Below, in pieces: positions 52,807-61,767 of a DNA stretch of 64,000 bases. The notes beneath the pieces are model-generated. The model was not told the origin of the DNA, did no database searches, and saw nothing but the letters and a program-made list of their open reading frames with translations. The translations under genes and the position numbers were made by a program. Source of the stretch: Williamsia maris. GTDB taxonomy: Bacteria > Actinomycetota > Actinomycetes > Mycobacteriales > Mycobacteriaceae. Numbering within the stretch: position 1 is the first letter of the stretch; every line of letters starts with the position of its first letter. The stretch spans positions 372,001-436,000 of the forward strand of contig NZ_JAMTCJ010000004.1 in NCBI RefSeq assembly GCF_024171815.1. The letters are read 5' to 3'.

Positions 52807-52868
52807 GGCACCTCCTCCAAGCTGTTGTCTCAATACTGCCCGATGGGTTCTCGACCCGACCGGTGTGG

Positions 52869-53606
52869 CTAGTGCGGTGGGTGTCCGCCCGCCGGTGCGG
52901 CAGGCGTCCCGGTCGATCCACCGATGACCGCATCGTCGGCCGAGCCCCCGTCTGCGGCGGCGTCCGTGGTCGGCGGCGGCGGGGCGGGGAACGACGGCTT
53001 CACACCCGTGGAGTTGACCGTGTGCACGTACGGCCGGGACGGGCTGTACCGGATGATGCTGATCGACGCCGGTTCCACCACTATCCGCTGGAACGAGTCG
53101 AGGTGCATTCCCATGGCGTCGGCGAGGATCGACTTGATGACGTCGCCGTGTGAGCAGGCCACCCAGACGCCGCTGCCGTCCGGTCCGCCGTGCAGCGCGT
53201 CGAGTTCGCGGATGGCGGCCACCGCGCGACTCTGGACATGAGCCAGCCCCTCACCGTCGGGAAAGATCGCGGCGGACGGTTGCTGCTGCACCGTCTTCCA
53301 CATGTCCTCGCCCAGCAGGTCCTTGATGGGGCGGCCGGTCCACTGGCCGTAGTCCACCTCGATGAGCCGGTCGTCGACGATCTCGGTGAGTCCACGTTCG
53401 GCGACGAGCGGCGCAACGGTCTGCTCGCAGCGCTGCAACGGCGACCGGACCACCGCGGTCAACGTCGCGACGTCGGACAACCGGTCGATGATGGACTGGG
53501 CCTGGGTGCGCCCGGTGTCATCGAGGTCGACGCCGATGCTGCGTCCGGCGAGCACGCCCGAGGTGTTCGCGGTCGAGCGTCCGTGGCGGAGCAGGATGAC
53601 GGTCAC
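52869..53606 (-). CDS. Histidine phosphatase, MSMEG_4193 family
   Basis: The 245-aa protein starts VTVILLRHGRSTANTSG, the RHG motif with the catalytic His, and has a second His in WVACSHGDVIKSIL and an acid in LIEVDYGQWTG. It belongs to the phosphoglycerate-mutase-like acid phosphatases. The C-terminal 45 residues are Pro/Ala/Gly-rich and disordered. It is 31 nt after uppP on the same strand. It may process a product of the SCO1664/DUF3090 pair; that is inferred from conserved neighbourhood. Confidence 0.88.
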   Translation of the reverse strand: MTVILLRHGRSTANTSGVLAGRSIGVDLDDTGRTQAQSIIDRLSDVATLTAVVRSPLQRCEQTVAPLVAERGLTEIVDDRLIEVDYGQWTGRPIKDLLGEDMWKTVQQQPSAAIFPDGEGLAHVQSRAVAAIRELDALHGGPDGSGVWVACSHGDVIKSILADAMGMHLDSFQRIVVEPASISIIRYSPSRPYVHTVNSTGVKPSFPAPPPPTTDAAADGGSADDAVIGGSTGTPAAPAGGHPPH

Positions 53607-53612
53607 ACGTTC

Positions 53613-53618
53613 ACCATA
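53613..53618 (-). promoter_or_regulatory. Leaderless -10 box for the histidine phosphatase
   Basis: TATGGT on the minus strand, 6 nt before GTG 53606. Confidence 0.45.
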
Positions 53619-53637
53619 TGCGTCCGCCGCGGGGCGA

Positions 53638-54480
53638 TCAGGTCGCGCTGACCACGCCGCCCGCAAGCAGTCCGATGACGATCAGGCCGACGACGACCCG
53701 GTATCCGACGAACCAGTTGAGCGAGTGCTTGGCGACGAAACGCAGCAACCAGGCGATCGAGGCGTAGCCGATGACGAACGCGATGACCGTCGCGACCAGC
53801 AGTTGCACGCCGCTGGCCTCGAGACCGTCGCCGCTCGGCGAGAACGCGTCCGGAAGGCTGAACAGCCCCGATGCGGTCACCGCGGGGATGGCGAGGAGGA
53901 AGGAGAACCGCACCGCCGCCTCGCGTTCCAGACCGAGGAACAGGCCGGCGCTGGCGGTCGCGCCCGAGCGGGACACTCCGGGGATCAGCGCCAAACACTG
54001 CGCGAGTCCCATCGTCACGCCGTCGCGCAGCGTGAGTTGTTCGAGCGGCCGTTCCCGCTTGCCGTACCGCTCGGCGAGGAAGATGACGACCGAGAAGACG
54101 ATGAGCATCGACGCGATCAGCCAGAGGTTGCGTGCGCCGGTACGGATCTGGTCCTTGAACACGATTCCGAGCACACCGATCGGGATGGTGGCGAAGATCA
54201 CGTACCACCCGATCTTGTAGTCGAGTCCGCGCTCCTGCGGGGAGAACAAACCGCGGAACCAGGCGCCGACGATGCGGATGATGTCGCGCAGGAAGTAGAT
54301 GAGCACCGCGGCCTCGGTGCCGAGCTGTGTGACCGCGGTGAACGAGGCGCCGGCGTCGTCGCCGAAGAAGACCCCGGACACGATCCGCAGGTGCCCGGAC
54401 GACGAGACCGGGAGGAACTCGGTCAGGCCCTGCACCGCCCCGAGCACGACGGTCTGGGTCCACGTCATCGCATCAGTCAC
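53638..54480 (-). CDS. uppP: Undecaprenyl-diphosphatase UppP (BacA)
   Basis: The 280-aa membrane enzyme recycles undecaprenyl or decaprenyl diphosphate for cell-wall synthesis. It has [20 protein letters not shown] near the N terminus and a second signature [21 protein letters not shown], with about eight spans. GTG 54480 is chosen because TAGTGT lies 8 nt upstream; ATG 54468 lacks a ribosome site. It is divergent from the lipoprotein gene and heads the block ending in mshC. Confidence 0.94.
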   Translation of the reverse strand: MTDAMTWTQTVVLGAVQGLTEFLPVSSSGHLRIVSGVFFGDDAGASFTAVTQLGTEAAVLIYFLRDIIRIVGAWFRGLFSPQERGLDYKIGWYVIFATIPIGVLGIVFKDQIRTGARNLWLIASMLIVFSVVIFLAERYGKRERPLEQLTLRDGVTMGLAQCLALIPGVSRSGATASAGLFLGLEREAAVRFSFLLAIPAVTASGLFSLPDAFSPSGDGLEASGVQLLVATVIAFVIGYASIAWLLRFVAKHSLNWFVGYRVVVGLIVIGLLAGGVVSAT

Positions 54481-54488
54481 GGCGTCAG

Positions 54489-54494
54489 ACACTA
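54489..54494 (-). promoter_or_regulatory. Possible leaderless -10 box for uppP
   Basis: TAGTGT on the minus strand, 8 nt before GTG 54480. Confidence 0.4.
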
Positions 54495-54572
54495 CGGCAG
54501 CGGACCGACCGGGGCGCACCCCTGCGCGGGCGGAATCGGATGTGCGCCCGTGCGTGCAGCACTATGGACCGC

Positions 54573-55613
54573 ATGCCCGTACTGCCGCGTCGCACGTCGA
54601 CCGCCCTCGCCGTCGCACTGAGCGCGCTCGTGATCCTGACCGTGGGCGCCTGCGGGAACAGCTCGTCGAGTGGCCCGAACGTCCCGACGACCACACCGCA
54701 GACGCCGATCAGCGCGCCTCCCACTGCTGCCGCCGCGGCCGGGACCGTGGTGCCCGCGCCGGCGTCGCAGTCGATGGCGCTGGACCCGTCGACCTCGACG
54801 CTGGCCGTGTTGGGGGCCGATCGGTCCTCTCTGGAGATCTATTCGACCGCCGGTTCCGGCGCGGACACCGCACCCCGTCGGGTGACGTTGCCCACGACCG
54901 TCGTCGCGATCACGACCGTCGGCGACGGCGCGGTCGCGGCGATCGCGCCCGATGCGGTCCTGCGGGTCGACACGACGACCGGGGCCGTGTCGAAGCAGGA
55001 CATCCCGGCCCCCGATCCACTGAGCCTGGCGAGGTACACCGACGGCTCACTGCTCGTCGGGACGGGCTCGGGGTCGATCCTGCGGGTGCGCGCCGACGGC
55101 ACGATCGCGAGGACCATCACCGGGTTCGTCCGCGTCGACGGTCTCGCGGTGGCCTCTGCGGACCAGAACAGCGGCGACGGTCAGGTGGTGGCGCTGGACC
55201 GGGCACAGTCGTCGGTCACGACGGTCGATGTCGAGGACGGATCGCTGGGGGCCGCGCTGCGCGCCGGTGACGGCGCGACCGGCATCACCGTCGATCACTA
55301 CGGTCGGTTCCTGACCACCGACACCCGCGGCAACGAGTTCCTCGGATTCGACGGGAACCCGCTGGTGGCGAAGTTCCGCTACCCGGTGGCGGCCGGTCCG
55401 TACGCCGTAGGATACGACGACACGAAGAACCTGGCGTGGGTCGCGACCACCGGCAACAACCAGGTCGTGGCCTACGATCTGTCCACCGGAATTCCGGTGG
55501 AGCGCCGACGGTTGGCCACAGTGGGTCAGGTGGACTCGCTGGCGGTCGACAGCGCCACCGGCACCGTCTACCTGCTCTCCGCCCGTGGCGAGGGGCTCCA
55601 GATCATCCGGTGA
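54573..55613 (+). CDS. Lipoprotein with beta-propeller-like repeats (LppL-like)
   Basis: The protein of about 346 aa starts MPVLPRRTSTALAVALSALVILTVGACGNSS, a signal peptide with lipobox VGAC, so it is lipidated at that Cys and anchored outside the membrane. Repeats such as AAIAPDAVLRVDTTTGAV, GSLLVGTGSGSILRVRADGTI and NQVVAYDLSTG indicate a beta-propeller (YncE/SMP-30-like). Ligand unknown. ATG 54564 is an alternative start. The order lipoprotein-DUF5703-pyrD corresponds to Rv2138-Rv2139. Confidence 0.85.
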   Translation: MPVLPRRTSTALAVALSALVILTVGACGNSSSSGPNVPTTTPQTPISAPPTAAAAAGTVVPAPASQSMALDPSTSTLAVLGADRSSLEIYSTAGSGADTAPRRVTLPTTVVAITTVGDGAVAAIAPDAVLRVDTTTGAVSKQDIPAPDPLSLARYTDGSLLVGTGSGSILRVRADGTIARTITGFVRVDGLAVASADQNSGDGQVVALDRAQSSVTTVDVEDGSLGAALRAGDGATGITVDHYGRFLTTDTRGNEFLGFDGNPLVAKFRYPVAAGPYAVGYDDTKNLAWVATTGNNQVVAYDLSTGIPVERRRLATVGQVDSLAVDSATGTVYLLSARGEGLQIIR

Positions 55614-55636
55614 CGACAACGACCATGGGAGGCGAC

Positions 55637-55900
55637 ATGCGGCGCACGACGGCAGGTGGTCGCGGCCCCGGGTTCCCCCGTGAGTGGACATCGGCGACCA
55701 GCGACGACTACGAGTACACCCCGCTCCGGCTGCCCCCGGACGTCACGCGGGTGACCGCGTCGATGCGGCTGTCGATCGAGGCGGAGTTCGGCGGGTGGGA
55801 GATCTCACGTGTCCGGCTCTACTCGGACGGCACGCGCAAGGTGTTGTTGAAACGCAAGAAGACACGGGCCGAGCGCAACGGCGTCGAGGTCGATCGGTGA
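55637..55900 (+). CDS. DUF5703 family small protein
   Basis: The 87-aa protein has [20 protein letters not shown] followed by [33 protein letters not shown], the family's conserved core. Function unknown. ATG 55637 has GGGAGG 4 nt upstream; GTG 55610, overlapping the lipoprotein stop as GTGA, is an alternative that would add 9 residues. Its stop overlaps the pyrD start, so it is coupled to pyrimidine synthesis at the translation level. Confidence 0.8.
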   Translation: MRRTTAGGRGPGFPREWTSATSDDYEYTPLRLPPDVTRVTASMRLSIEAEFGGWEISRVRLYSDGTRKVLLKRKKTRAERNGVEVDR

Positions 55901-57048
55901 GCGCTGCTCCCCCGGCGACGTCGGCGGGATCCGGGTCGCTGCTGCGCCGGGTCGATCGCCTCGCCTACCCCCTGCTCCTGCGCGCGATGTTCCTGCTGCC
56001 CGCGGAGCGGATCCACACCCTGGTCTCGCGCACCCTGGCCACGGTCGGGTCGACCCGCCTGGTGACGGCACTGTGTGCGCGCGTGTTCGCCCGCCACGAC
56101 CCCATCCTGCAGACCACGGTGTTCGGCATCGACTTCGCGGCGCCGATGGGACTGGCGGCCGGGTTCGACAAGAATGCCGAGGCCGTGAATGCCTGGGGCG
56201 CACTCGGATTCGGTTTCGCCGAGATCGGCACCGTGACCGGGGTCGCACAGCCGGGTAACCCCACGCCACGGCTGTTCCGCCTGCCCGCCGACCGTGCGTT
56301 GATCAACCGCATGGGGTTCAACAACCACGGCGCCTCCGCGGCCGCCGGTCGACTGGCCGCACGCCGACGCGATTCTCGATCGGTACCGGTGGCGGCGAAC
56401 ATCGGCAAGACCAAGCTCGTCGACCCCATCGACGCCGTCGCCGACTACCTGATCAGTGCGCGGCTGCTCGGTCCGCTGTCGGATTTCGTCGTGGTCAACG
56501 TCAGCTCACCGAACACGCCGGGTCTGCGCGACCTCCAGGCGGTCGCCTCGCTACGCCCCCTGCTCACGGCGGTGATCGGGGCGACCACCACCCCGGTGCT
56601 GGTCAAGATCGCCCCCGACCTCAGCGACACCGACATCGACGACATCGCGGACCTGGCCGTCGAGCTGGGGCTCGCCGGGATCGTCTGCACGAACACGACC
56701 ATCGGTCGCGACGGCCTGCGAACCGAGGAGGCGACCATCCGCGACATCGGCGCCGGTGGACTGTCCGGCGCGCCGCTGGCCGAACGCTCCCTCGAGGTAC
56801 TGCGCCGGTTGTACCGACGTGTGGGTGACCGGCTCGAACTCATCTCGGTCGGGGGCATCGAGACACCCGATCAGGCGTGGGAACGCATCTGTGCGGGCGC
56901 ATCGCTGATCCAGGGCTACACCGGATTCATCTACGGCGGGCCCATGTGGATCAAGGACATCCACGACGGCATCGCCGCCCGACTGCGCGCCGGGGGCTTC
57001 GAATCACTCTCGGCCGCGGTGGGAAGCGAGAACACCGCCGAGGCCTGA
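55897..57048 (+). CDS. pyrD: Dihydroorotate dehydrogenase (quinone), class 2, PyrD
   Basis: The 383-aa membrane-associated flavoenzyme oxidises dihydroorotate with quinone. An N-terminal helical segment ([19 protein letters not shown]) marks class 2. FMN and catalytic regions are [32 protein letters not shown] (active-site Ser), [19 protein letters not shown] and [12 protein letters not shown] 55897 overlaps the DUF5703 stop as GTGA. A hairpin spans its stop codon. Confidence 0.96.
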   Translation: MSAAPPATSAGSGSLLRRVDRLAYPLLLRAMFLLPAERIHTLVSRTLATVGSTRLVTALCARVFARHDPILQTTVFGIDFAAPMGLAAGFDKNAEAVNAWGALGFGFAEIGTVTGVAQPGNPTPRLFRLPADRALINRMGFNNHGASAAAGRLAARRRDSRSVPVAANIGKTKLVDPIDAVADYLISARLLGPLSDFVVVNVSSPNTPGLRDLQAVASLRPLLTAVIGATTTPVLVKIAPDLSDTDIDDIADLAVELGLAGIVCTNTTIGRDGLRTEEATIRDIGAGGLSGAPLAERSLEVLRRLYRRVGDRLELISVGGIETPDQAWERICAGASLIQGYTGFIYGGPMWIKDIHDGIAARLRAGGFESLSAAVGSENTAEA

Positions 57049-57062
57049 GGCCCCGGCGGTGT
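57032..57062 (+). terminator. Hairpin across the pyrD stop
   Basis: ACACCGCC (57032-57039) pairs with GGCGGTGT (57055-57062), with a further GGCC/GGCC pairing inside. It overlaps the pyrD stop codon and lacks a U-tract. It lies between two convergent genes. Confidence 0.45.
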
Positions 57063-57081
57063 CCGTGTCGTCTCGCTCAGT

Positions 57082-57618
57082 TCACTCGGCCGGCTGTTCG
57101 TGGGTCGCGTGGATCACCGCGCGGGCGATCGCGTGACTGAACAGGTTGAAACCGAGGAACGCCGGCGTCGCGCCGTCGGGCAGTTCCAGGGTCTCCACGT
57201 CCACGGCGTGGACCGCGATGTAGTAGTGGTGCGGTCCGTGTCCGGGGGGCGGCGCCGCGCCGATGAACCGCTTCGCCGACGCGTCGGAGGCCAGGGTCAC
57301 CGCACCCGACGGCAGGCCGCTGCCGTTCTCGTCGCCGGCACCCTCGACCAGCGACGTCGTGGTCACGGGGATGTCGGCCACCGCCCAGTGCCAGAAGCCG
57401 GCCGCGGTCGGGGCGTCGGGGTCGTAGACCGTCACGGCGAAACTCTTGGTCTCGGCGGGGAAGCCCGACCAGCTCACCTGCGGTGACGCGTCGTCGCCGC
57501 CGGCCCCCATGATCCCGCTCACCTGCGCCGTGGCGAAGGCCCCACCGTCGGTGAAGCTCTCCGACGAGATGGTGAAGGTCGGGAGGTCGGGCAGATCGTC
57601 GTACGGGTTTCTCGACAT
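57082..57618 (-). CDS. YbhB/YbcL (PEBP/RKIP) family protein
   Basis: The 178-aa protein matches Rv2140c throughout. It has [20 protein letters not shown], the ligand-site motif [19 protein letters not shown], and [20 protein letters not shown] with conserved histidines. PEBP proteins bind phospholipid head groups or small anions; the role in actinobacteria is not settled. ATG 57633 is an alternative start. It is convergent with pyrD and lies after the M20 peptidase on the same strand. Confidence 0.92.
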   Translation of the reverse strand: MSRNPYDDLPDLPTFTISSESFTDGGAFATAQVSGIMGAGGDDASPQVSWSGFPAETKSFAVTVYDPDAPTAAGFWHWAVADIPVTTTSLVEGAGDENGSGLPSGAVTLASDASAKRFIGAAPPPGHGPHHYYIAVHAVDVETLELPDGATPAFLGFNLFSHAIARAVIHATHEQPAE

Positions 57619-57712
57619 GAGTGCGGTGCACATCCTTTCGACGTGGTGCGTGCCGGTCGGGCACGCCGTGGAACCATTCAACGCCCCGGGACGCCGACGG
57701 TGTTCCCTTCGG

Positions 57713-59053
57713 TCAGCTGTGCAGCAGGAAGTGCTCGAGCACCTCGGTGCCGAACAGCAGCCCGTCGACGGGGACCCGTTCGTCGATGCCGTGGAACAGC
57801 GCGGCGAAGTCGAGTTCGGGCGGCAGCCGCAGGGGTGCGAAACCGAAGCAGCGGATGCCGAGCTTGGCGAAGGCCTTCGCATCGGTGCCGCCGGAGAGCA
57901 TGTACGGGACGGTGCGGCCGTCCGGGTCGAAGGCGAGGATCGCGTCGTTCATCGCGTCCACGAGGGCCCCGTCGAAGGTGGTCTCGTACGAGTCCAGCTT
58001 GGTGACCCACTCCCGGGTCACGTCGGGTCCGATGATGGCATCGACCTCGGCCTCGAACGCGGCCTGCCTGCCGGGGAGCACGCGGCAGTCGACGACCGCG
58101 GTCGCGGTCTGCGGGATGACGTTCGCCTTGTAGCCGGCGTTCAACATCGTCGGGTTCGCCGTGTCGCGCAGGGTGGCGCCGATGATCCGCGCGATCGAGC
58201 CGAGTTTGTGCAGCGTGGTCTCGAGATCCGGGGAGTCCGGCGACAACTCGAGCGTCGACTCGGCGCTGACGGCCCCGAGGAACTCGGCCACCGAGTCGGT
58301 CATCACGAGCGGGAAGGTGTGCCGCCCGAGCTTCGCGACGGCCTCGGCCAGGATGGTCACCGCGTTGTTCTCGTGCAGGAACGATCCGTGGCCCGCGGTG
58401 GCCGACGCGGTGAGTCGCATCCAGGCGATGCCCTTCTCGGCCGTCTCCACGAGATACAGGCGCTTCTGCGACCCGTCCGGGGTGTCGACGGTCAGCGAGT
58501 AGCCGCCCACCTCGCCGACCGCCTCGGTGATGCCCTCGAAGATGTCCGGACGGTTCTCGACGAGCCAGTGTGAACCCCACTTGCCGCCCGCCTCCTCGTC
58601 GGCGAGGAAGGCGAACACGATGTCGCGGGGCGGGACGGTGCCCTCGCGGCGGAACTGACGGGCGAGGGCGAGGGCCATCCCGACCATGTCCTTCATGTCG
58701 ATCGCACCGCGACCCCACACGTAGCCGTCCTTCACCGACCCCGAGAACGGATGGACGCTCCAGTCCTCCGGACGGGCGGGTACGACGTCGAGGTGCGTGT
58801 GCAGCAGCAGCGTGCCGCGCTCGGGGTCGGACCCGCGTAGGCGCGCGAAGACGTTGCCGCGACCGGGCTGTCCGGACTCGACGTACTCGGTCTCGTAGCC
58901 GACCTCCTCGAGCTGGGCAGCCACCCAGCGGGCGCATTCCTCCTCGCCGACGGTGGTCTCGAGTTCACCGGTGTTGGTGGTGTCGAACTGGATGAGGGCG
59001 CTGACGAGGTCGACTACCTCGTCGGTCGCGCGGGGTGCGGTGTTGTCGGTCAC
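57713..59053 (-). CDS. M20/M25/M40 family metallo-peptidase
   Basis: The 446-aa zinc peptidase shows [17 protein letters not shown] (metal His and Asp), [13 protein letters not shown] (bridging Asp), [19 protein letters not shown] (catalytic Glu and metal Glu) and a late [14 protein letters not shown]. The dimerisation domain lies between. Likely an aminoacylase or dipeptidase; substrate unknown. GTG 59053 is used; AGGA lies 9 nt upstream. It corresponds to Rv2141c. Confidence 0.92.
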   Translation of the reverse strand: MTDNTAPRATDEVVDLVSALIQFDTTNTGELETTVGEEECARWVAAQLEEVGYETEYVESGQPGRGNVFARLRGSDPERGTLLLHTHLDVVPARPEDWSVHPFSGSVKDGYVWGRGAIDMKDMVGMALALARQFRREGTVPPRDIVFAFLADEEAGGKWGSHWLVENRPDIFEGITEAVGEVGGYSLTVDTPDGSQKRLYLVETAEKGIAWMRLTASATAGHGSFLHENNAVTILAEAVAKLGRHTFPLVMTDSVAEFLGAVSAESTLELSPDSPDLETTLHKLGSIARIIGATLRDTANPTMLNAGYKANVIPQTATAVVDCRVLPGRQAAFEAEVDAIIGPDVTREWVTKLDSYETTFDGALVDAMNDAILAFDPDGRTVPYMLSGGTDAKAFAKLGIRCFGFAPLRLPPELDFAALFHGIDERVPVDGLLFGTEVLEHFLLHS

Positions 59054-59161
59054 GTCCCATTCCTATCACTGGTCACACCGTCGGGCGTGCTGGTGATTTG
59101 GGTTCCGGTCAGGCGGTCGGTTAATGTTGTCCGGCACTCGTACGGGAGCAAAACCGTGCAT

Positions 59162-59247
59162 GTCCGGGTGGCGGAATGGCAGACGCGCTAGCTTGAGGTG
59201 CTAGTGCCCTATTAACGGGCGTGGGGGTTCAAGTCCCCCTCCGGACA
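59162..59247 (+). tRNA. tRNA-Leu (anticodon GAG)
   Basis: An 86-nt class II tRNA. The acceptor GTCCGGG pairs with TCCGGAC, and the anticodon stem CTAGC/GCTAG encloses loop TTGAGGT with anticodon GAG reading CUC and CUU. The long variable arm has a GCCC/GGGC stem and the T-arm has GGGGG-TTCAAGT-CCCCC. The discriminator is A. CCA is not encoded. Confidence 0.97.
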
Positions 59248-59252
59248 CACTC

Positions 59253-59272
59253 GTCTCGGCTTCGGTCGAGAC
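59253..59272. terminator. Small hairpin after tRNA-Leu
   Basis: GTCTCG pairs with CGAGAC across an 8-nt loop, 5 bp after the tRNA and just before the gluconokinase stop. No U-tract. It may mark the transcript end for both converging units. Confidence 0.35.
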
Positions 59273-59274
59273 CC

Positions 59275-59799
59275 TCATTCAGGGCGAATACTCGCCAGCA
59301 CGCGTTCGACCGTCTCGGTCACCGACCCGCCGGTCAGGATCTGCAGACCGCGCTCGTCGGATTCGATCGGCTCCAGATCGGCCAGCTGCGATTCGAGCAT
59401 GTTCACGTGCATGAAGTGTCCCTTCCGCTCGGTCATCCGGCGCCGCAGTTCGTCGGTGTCCGCGGTGAGGTGCAGGAAGAACACCGGTGCGTCCGACTCG
59501 GCGAGCCGATCGCGGTAGCGCCTCTTGAGCGCCGAACACGCGAAGACGACCCCGCCCACGGTCTCGGACTGCTCGTCGAGCCACGCTGCCACGGCGTCGA
59601 GCCACGGACCGCGTTCGGTGTCGGTGAGCGGGGTGCCCGCGGCCATCTCGACGACGTTGGACCGTGGATGCAGATCGTCGGCGTCGCCGAACGAACGACC
59701 CAGTCGCCGTGCGAGTTCAGCGCCCACGGTCGACTTCCCCACCCCGCTGACGCCCATCACGCAGAGGTGTACGTCCCGGCCGATCGCAGGCTTGGTCAT
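59275..59799 (-). CDS. gntK: Gluconokinase, GntK family
   Basis: The 174-aa kinase phosphorylates gluconate to 6-phosphogluconate. It shows LCVMGVSGVGKSTVGAELARRLG (P-loop), DADDLHPRSNVVEMAAGTPLTDTERGPWL (substrate region) and ACSALKRRYRDRLAE, with FFLHLTADTDELRRRM later. AAGGA lies 3 nt before ATG 59799. It is convergent with tRNA-Leu and divergent from the zinc-finger SDR gene. Confidence 0.95.
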   Translation of the reverse strand: MTKPAIGRDVHLCVMGVSGVGKSTVGAELARRLGRSFGDADDLHPRSNVVEMAAGTPLTDTERGPWLDAVAAWLDEQSETVGGVVFACSALKRRYRDRLAESDAPVFFLHLTADTDELRRRMTERKGHFMHVNMLESQLADLEPIESDERGLQILTGGSVTETVERVLASIRPE

Positions 59800-59850
59800 A
59801 GTTCCTTGTAGCACAACCCGTCCCGGCCGGAACCGGTCGACGGACCCTTC

Positions 59851-59856
59851 TACACT
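59851..59856 (+). promoter_or_regulatory. Leaderless -10 box for the zinc-finger SDR
   Basis: TACACT lies 6 nt before GTG 59863. Confidence 0.55.
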
Positions 59857-59862
59857 GGTCGG

Positions 59863-61287
59863 GTGACCGAGCAGATCGACCCCGATGACATGGCGACGAT
59901 GCGTCGGGTTCTCGAGCAGGCCGCGTTGCTCGACGACGGGCATCCGGACTCGGTGGCGGTACAGCGCGCGGTGGCACGCATGTTCAAGGTCGCCAAGCGC
60001 ACCCATCGGCGCGCCAAGCACCGTCAGCGACTCGACGCCGACCGTGCCGTGCTCGCCGCCACGGCGACCGGGTCGGCCGACCGCATCGACGACGAGACCG
60101 CGGGGATCGGCCTGTCCGGCGACGCGACCGGTGTCGCCGGCCATCTGATCCGCGCCCAGGCCTGCTACATCTGCAAGCGCGAGTACACCGAGGTCAACGC
60201 GTTCCACCATCAGCTCTGTCCGGACTGCGTGCGCACCAACCGCGCGCGTCGCGACCAGCGCACCGACCTCACCGGACGCCGGGCGCTGCTGACCGGTGGT
60301 AGGGCGAAGATCGGCATGTACATCGCTCTGATGCTGCTGCGCGACGGAGCAGAGCTCACCATCACCACGCGCTTTCCGCGCGACGCCGCCAGACGCTTTG
60401 CGCGCCAAGATGACTCGGCCGACTGGCTGCACCGACTCGACATCGTCGGCATCGACCTGCGTGACCCGGCGCAGGTGGTGGCGCTGGCCGACGCGGTCGC
60501 CGCGAAGGGCAGCCTCGACATCCTGGTCAACAACGCCGCACAGACCGTGCGCCGCTCCCCCGGCTCGTACCGGTCGCTGACCGACGCCGAGAACGCGCCG
60601 CTGTCCGGTCGTGCAGCGCAGATCCCGACACTGACCATGGGCGACAGCAGCGAACTGCACCCCAACGCGCTCGCCGGCGGTTCGGACTCGGATGCGGCCG
60701 CGGAATCGCTGGTGGCCCTGGCGATGACCGCGGGATCGGCCTCACCCGCACGGATCGCCGACGGCACCGCAGTGGATGCCGGCGGTCTGCTCCCCGACCT
60801 CGTCAGCTCGAACAGCTGGGTCGCCTCGGTCGATCACGTCGACCCGCTCGAACTGCTCGAGGTGCAGCTCTGCAACAGCGTGGCGCCGTTCATCCTGCTC
60901 TCGCGCCTCACCCCGGCCCTGCGTGCCTCGACCGCTCGCCGCAAATACGTGGTGAACGTCTCGGCGATGGAGGGCATCTTCTCCCGCGGCTACAAGGGGC
61001 CCGGCCACCCGCACACCAACATGGCCAAGGCCGCGCTGAACATGCTGACCCGGACCAGCGCCGGCGAACTGTTCGACGACGGCATCCTGGTGACCGCGGT
61101 CGACACCGGGTGGATCACCGACGAGCGTCCCCACGACTCGAAGATGCGCCTGGCCGAGGAGGGATTCCGAGCCCCACTCGACCTCGTCGACGGTGCCGCG
61201 CGCGTCTATCACCCGATCGTGGACGGGGAGAACGGGATCGACCGCTACGGATGCTTCCTCAAGGATTTCGAGCCCTACCCGTGGTGA
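59863..61287 (+). CDS. Atypical SDR protein with N-terminal Cys4 motif
   Basis: The 474-aa protein has a helical N terminus (1-95), a zinc-type motif CYICKREY...CPDC (about 103-125), then an SDR Rossmann domain starting RRALLTGGRAKIGMYIALML, with LDILVNNAAQT. The catalytic Ser is likely in VNVSAMEG. At the YxxxK position the sequence reads THTNMAKAAL-like with no Tyr, so the usual catalytic tyrosine seems missing. Large inserts (about 230-310) separate the Rossmann elements. The role is unknown. Its stop overlaps the next start as GTGA. Confidence 0.8.
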   Translation: MTEQIDPDDMATMRRVLEQAALLDDGHPDSVAVQRAVARMFKVAKRTHRRAKHRQRLDADRAVLAATATGSADRIDDETAGIGLSGDATGVAGHLIRAQACYICKREYTEVNAFHHQLCPDCVRTNRARRDQRTDLTGRRALLTGGRAKIGMYIALMLLRDGAELTITTRFPRDAARRFARQDDSADWLHRLDIVGIDLRDPAQVVALADAVAAKGSLDILVNNAAQTVRRSPGSYRSLTDAENAPLSGRAAQIPTLTMGDSSELHPNALAGGSDSDAAAESLVALAMTAGSASPARIADGTAVDAGGLLPDLVSSNSWVASVDHVDPLELLEVQLCNSVAPFILLSRLTPALRASTARRKYVVNVSAMEGIFSRGYKGPGHPHTNMAKAALNMLTRTSAGELFDDGILVTAVDTGWITDERPHDSKMRLAEEGFRAPLDLVDGAARVYHPIVDGENGIDRYGCFLKDFEPYPW

Positions 61288-61757
61288 ACACACCGCTCCG
61301 CGGCGCCGTCGAGGTTCTGATCGAGGAGAACCTGACGGCCATGCGCGCCATCGTCGTCGAACTCGGTGACGATCGGGTGAACACGGTGCCCGCGCTGCCG
61401 GGGGCCAACTCTCCGTTCGCAATCGTTTTCCACTGTGTGGGAATGCTGAAGTTCTGGGGCGGCAGTGTCATCGGCGGCGAACGGATCCCGCGTGACCGTG
61501 CCTCGGAGTTCACCGCGACGGGCACCGTGGGCGCACTCGAGTCGGCGATCGACGACGTGGCGGCGCGCGTCGGTGGCTGGGTGCACATCGCACTGACCGA
61601 AGGTCCGCGGGACCGCGACGCCGAGGGGTCGACCCGCAGCTCGGACGTCTCCTCGAGGTCGGCGGAATGGATGCTGCTGCACATCATCCGCGAGCTGTCG
61701 CAGCACCTGGGCCAGCTCGAGTTGAGCCGGGACATCCTGGTCCACGGCGTCGGTTAG
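61284..61757 (+). CDS. DinB/DUF664-like protein
   Basis: The 157-aa helical protein has His in FHCVGMLKFWGG and a LLHIIRELSQHLGQLEL segment whose two His match the third part of the DinB metal site. Members include mycothiol-dependent transferases and isomerases, which fits a genome with mshC; the reaction is unknown. GTG 61284 overlaps the SDR stop. The pair SDR-DinB is probably cotranscribed. Confidence 0.8.
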   Translation: MNTPLRGAVEVLIEENLTAMRAIVVELGDDRVNTVPALPGANSPFAIVFHCVGMLKFWGGSVIGGERIPRDRASEFTATGTVGALESAIDDVAARVGGWVHIALTEGPRDRDAEGSTRSSDVSSRSAEWMLLHIIRELSQHLGQLELSRDILVHGVG

Positions 61758-61760
61758 GGT
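61755..61760 (+). promoter_or_regulatory. Leaderless -10 box for the nucleoside hydrolase
   Basis: TAGGGT lies 7 nt before GTG 61768 and includes the TAG stop codon of the preceding gene. Confidence 0.5.
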
Positions 61761-61767
61761 TCTGCAC

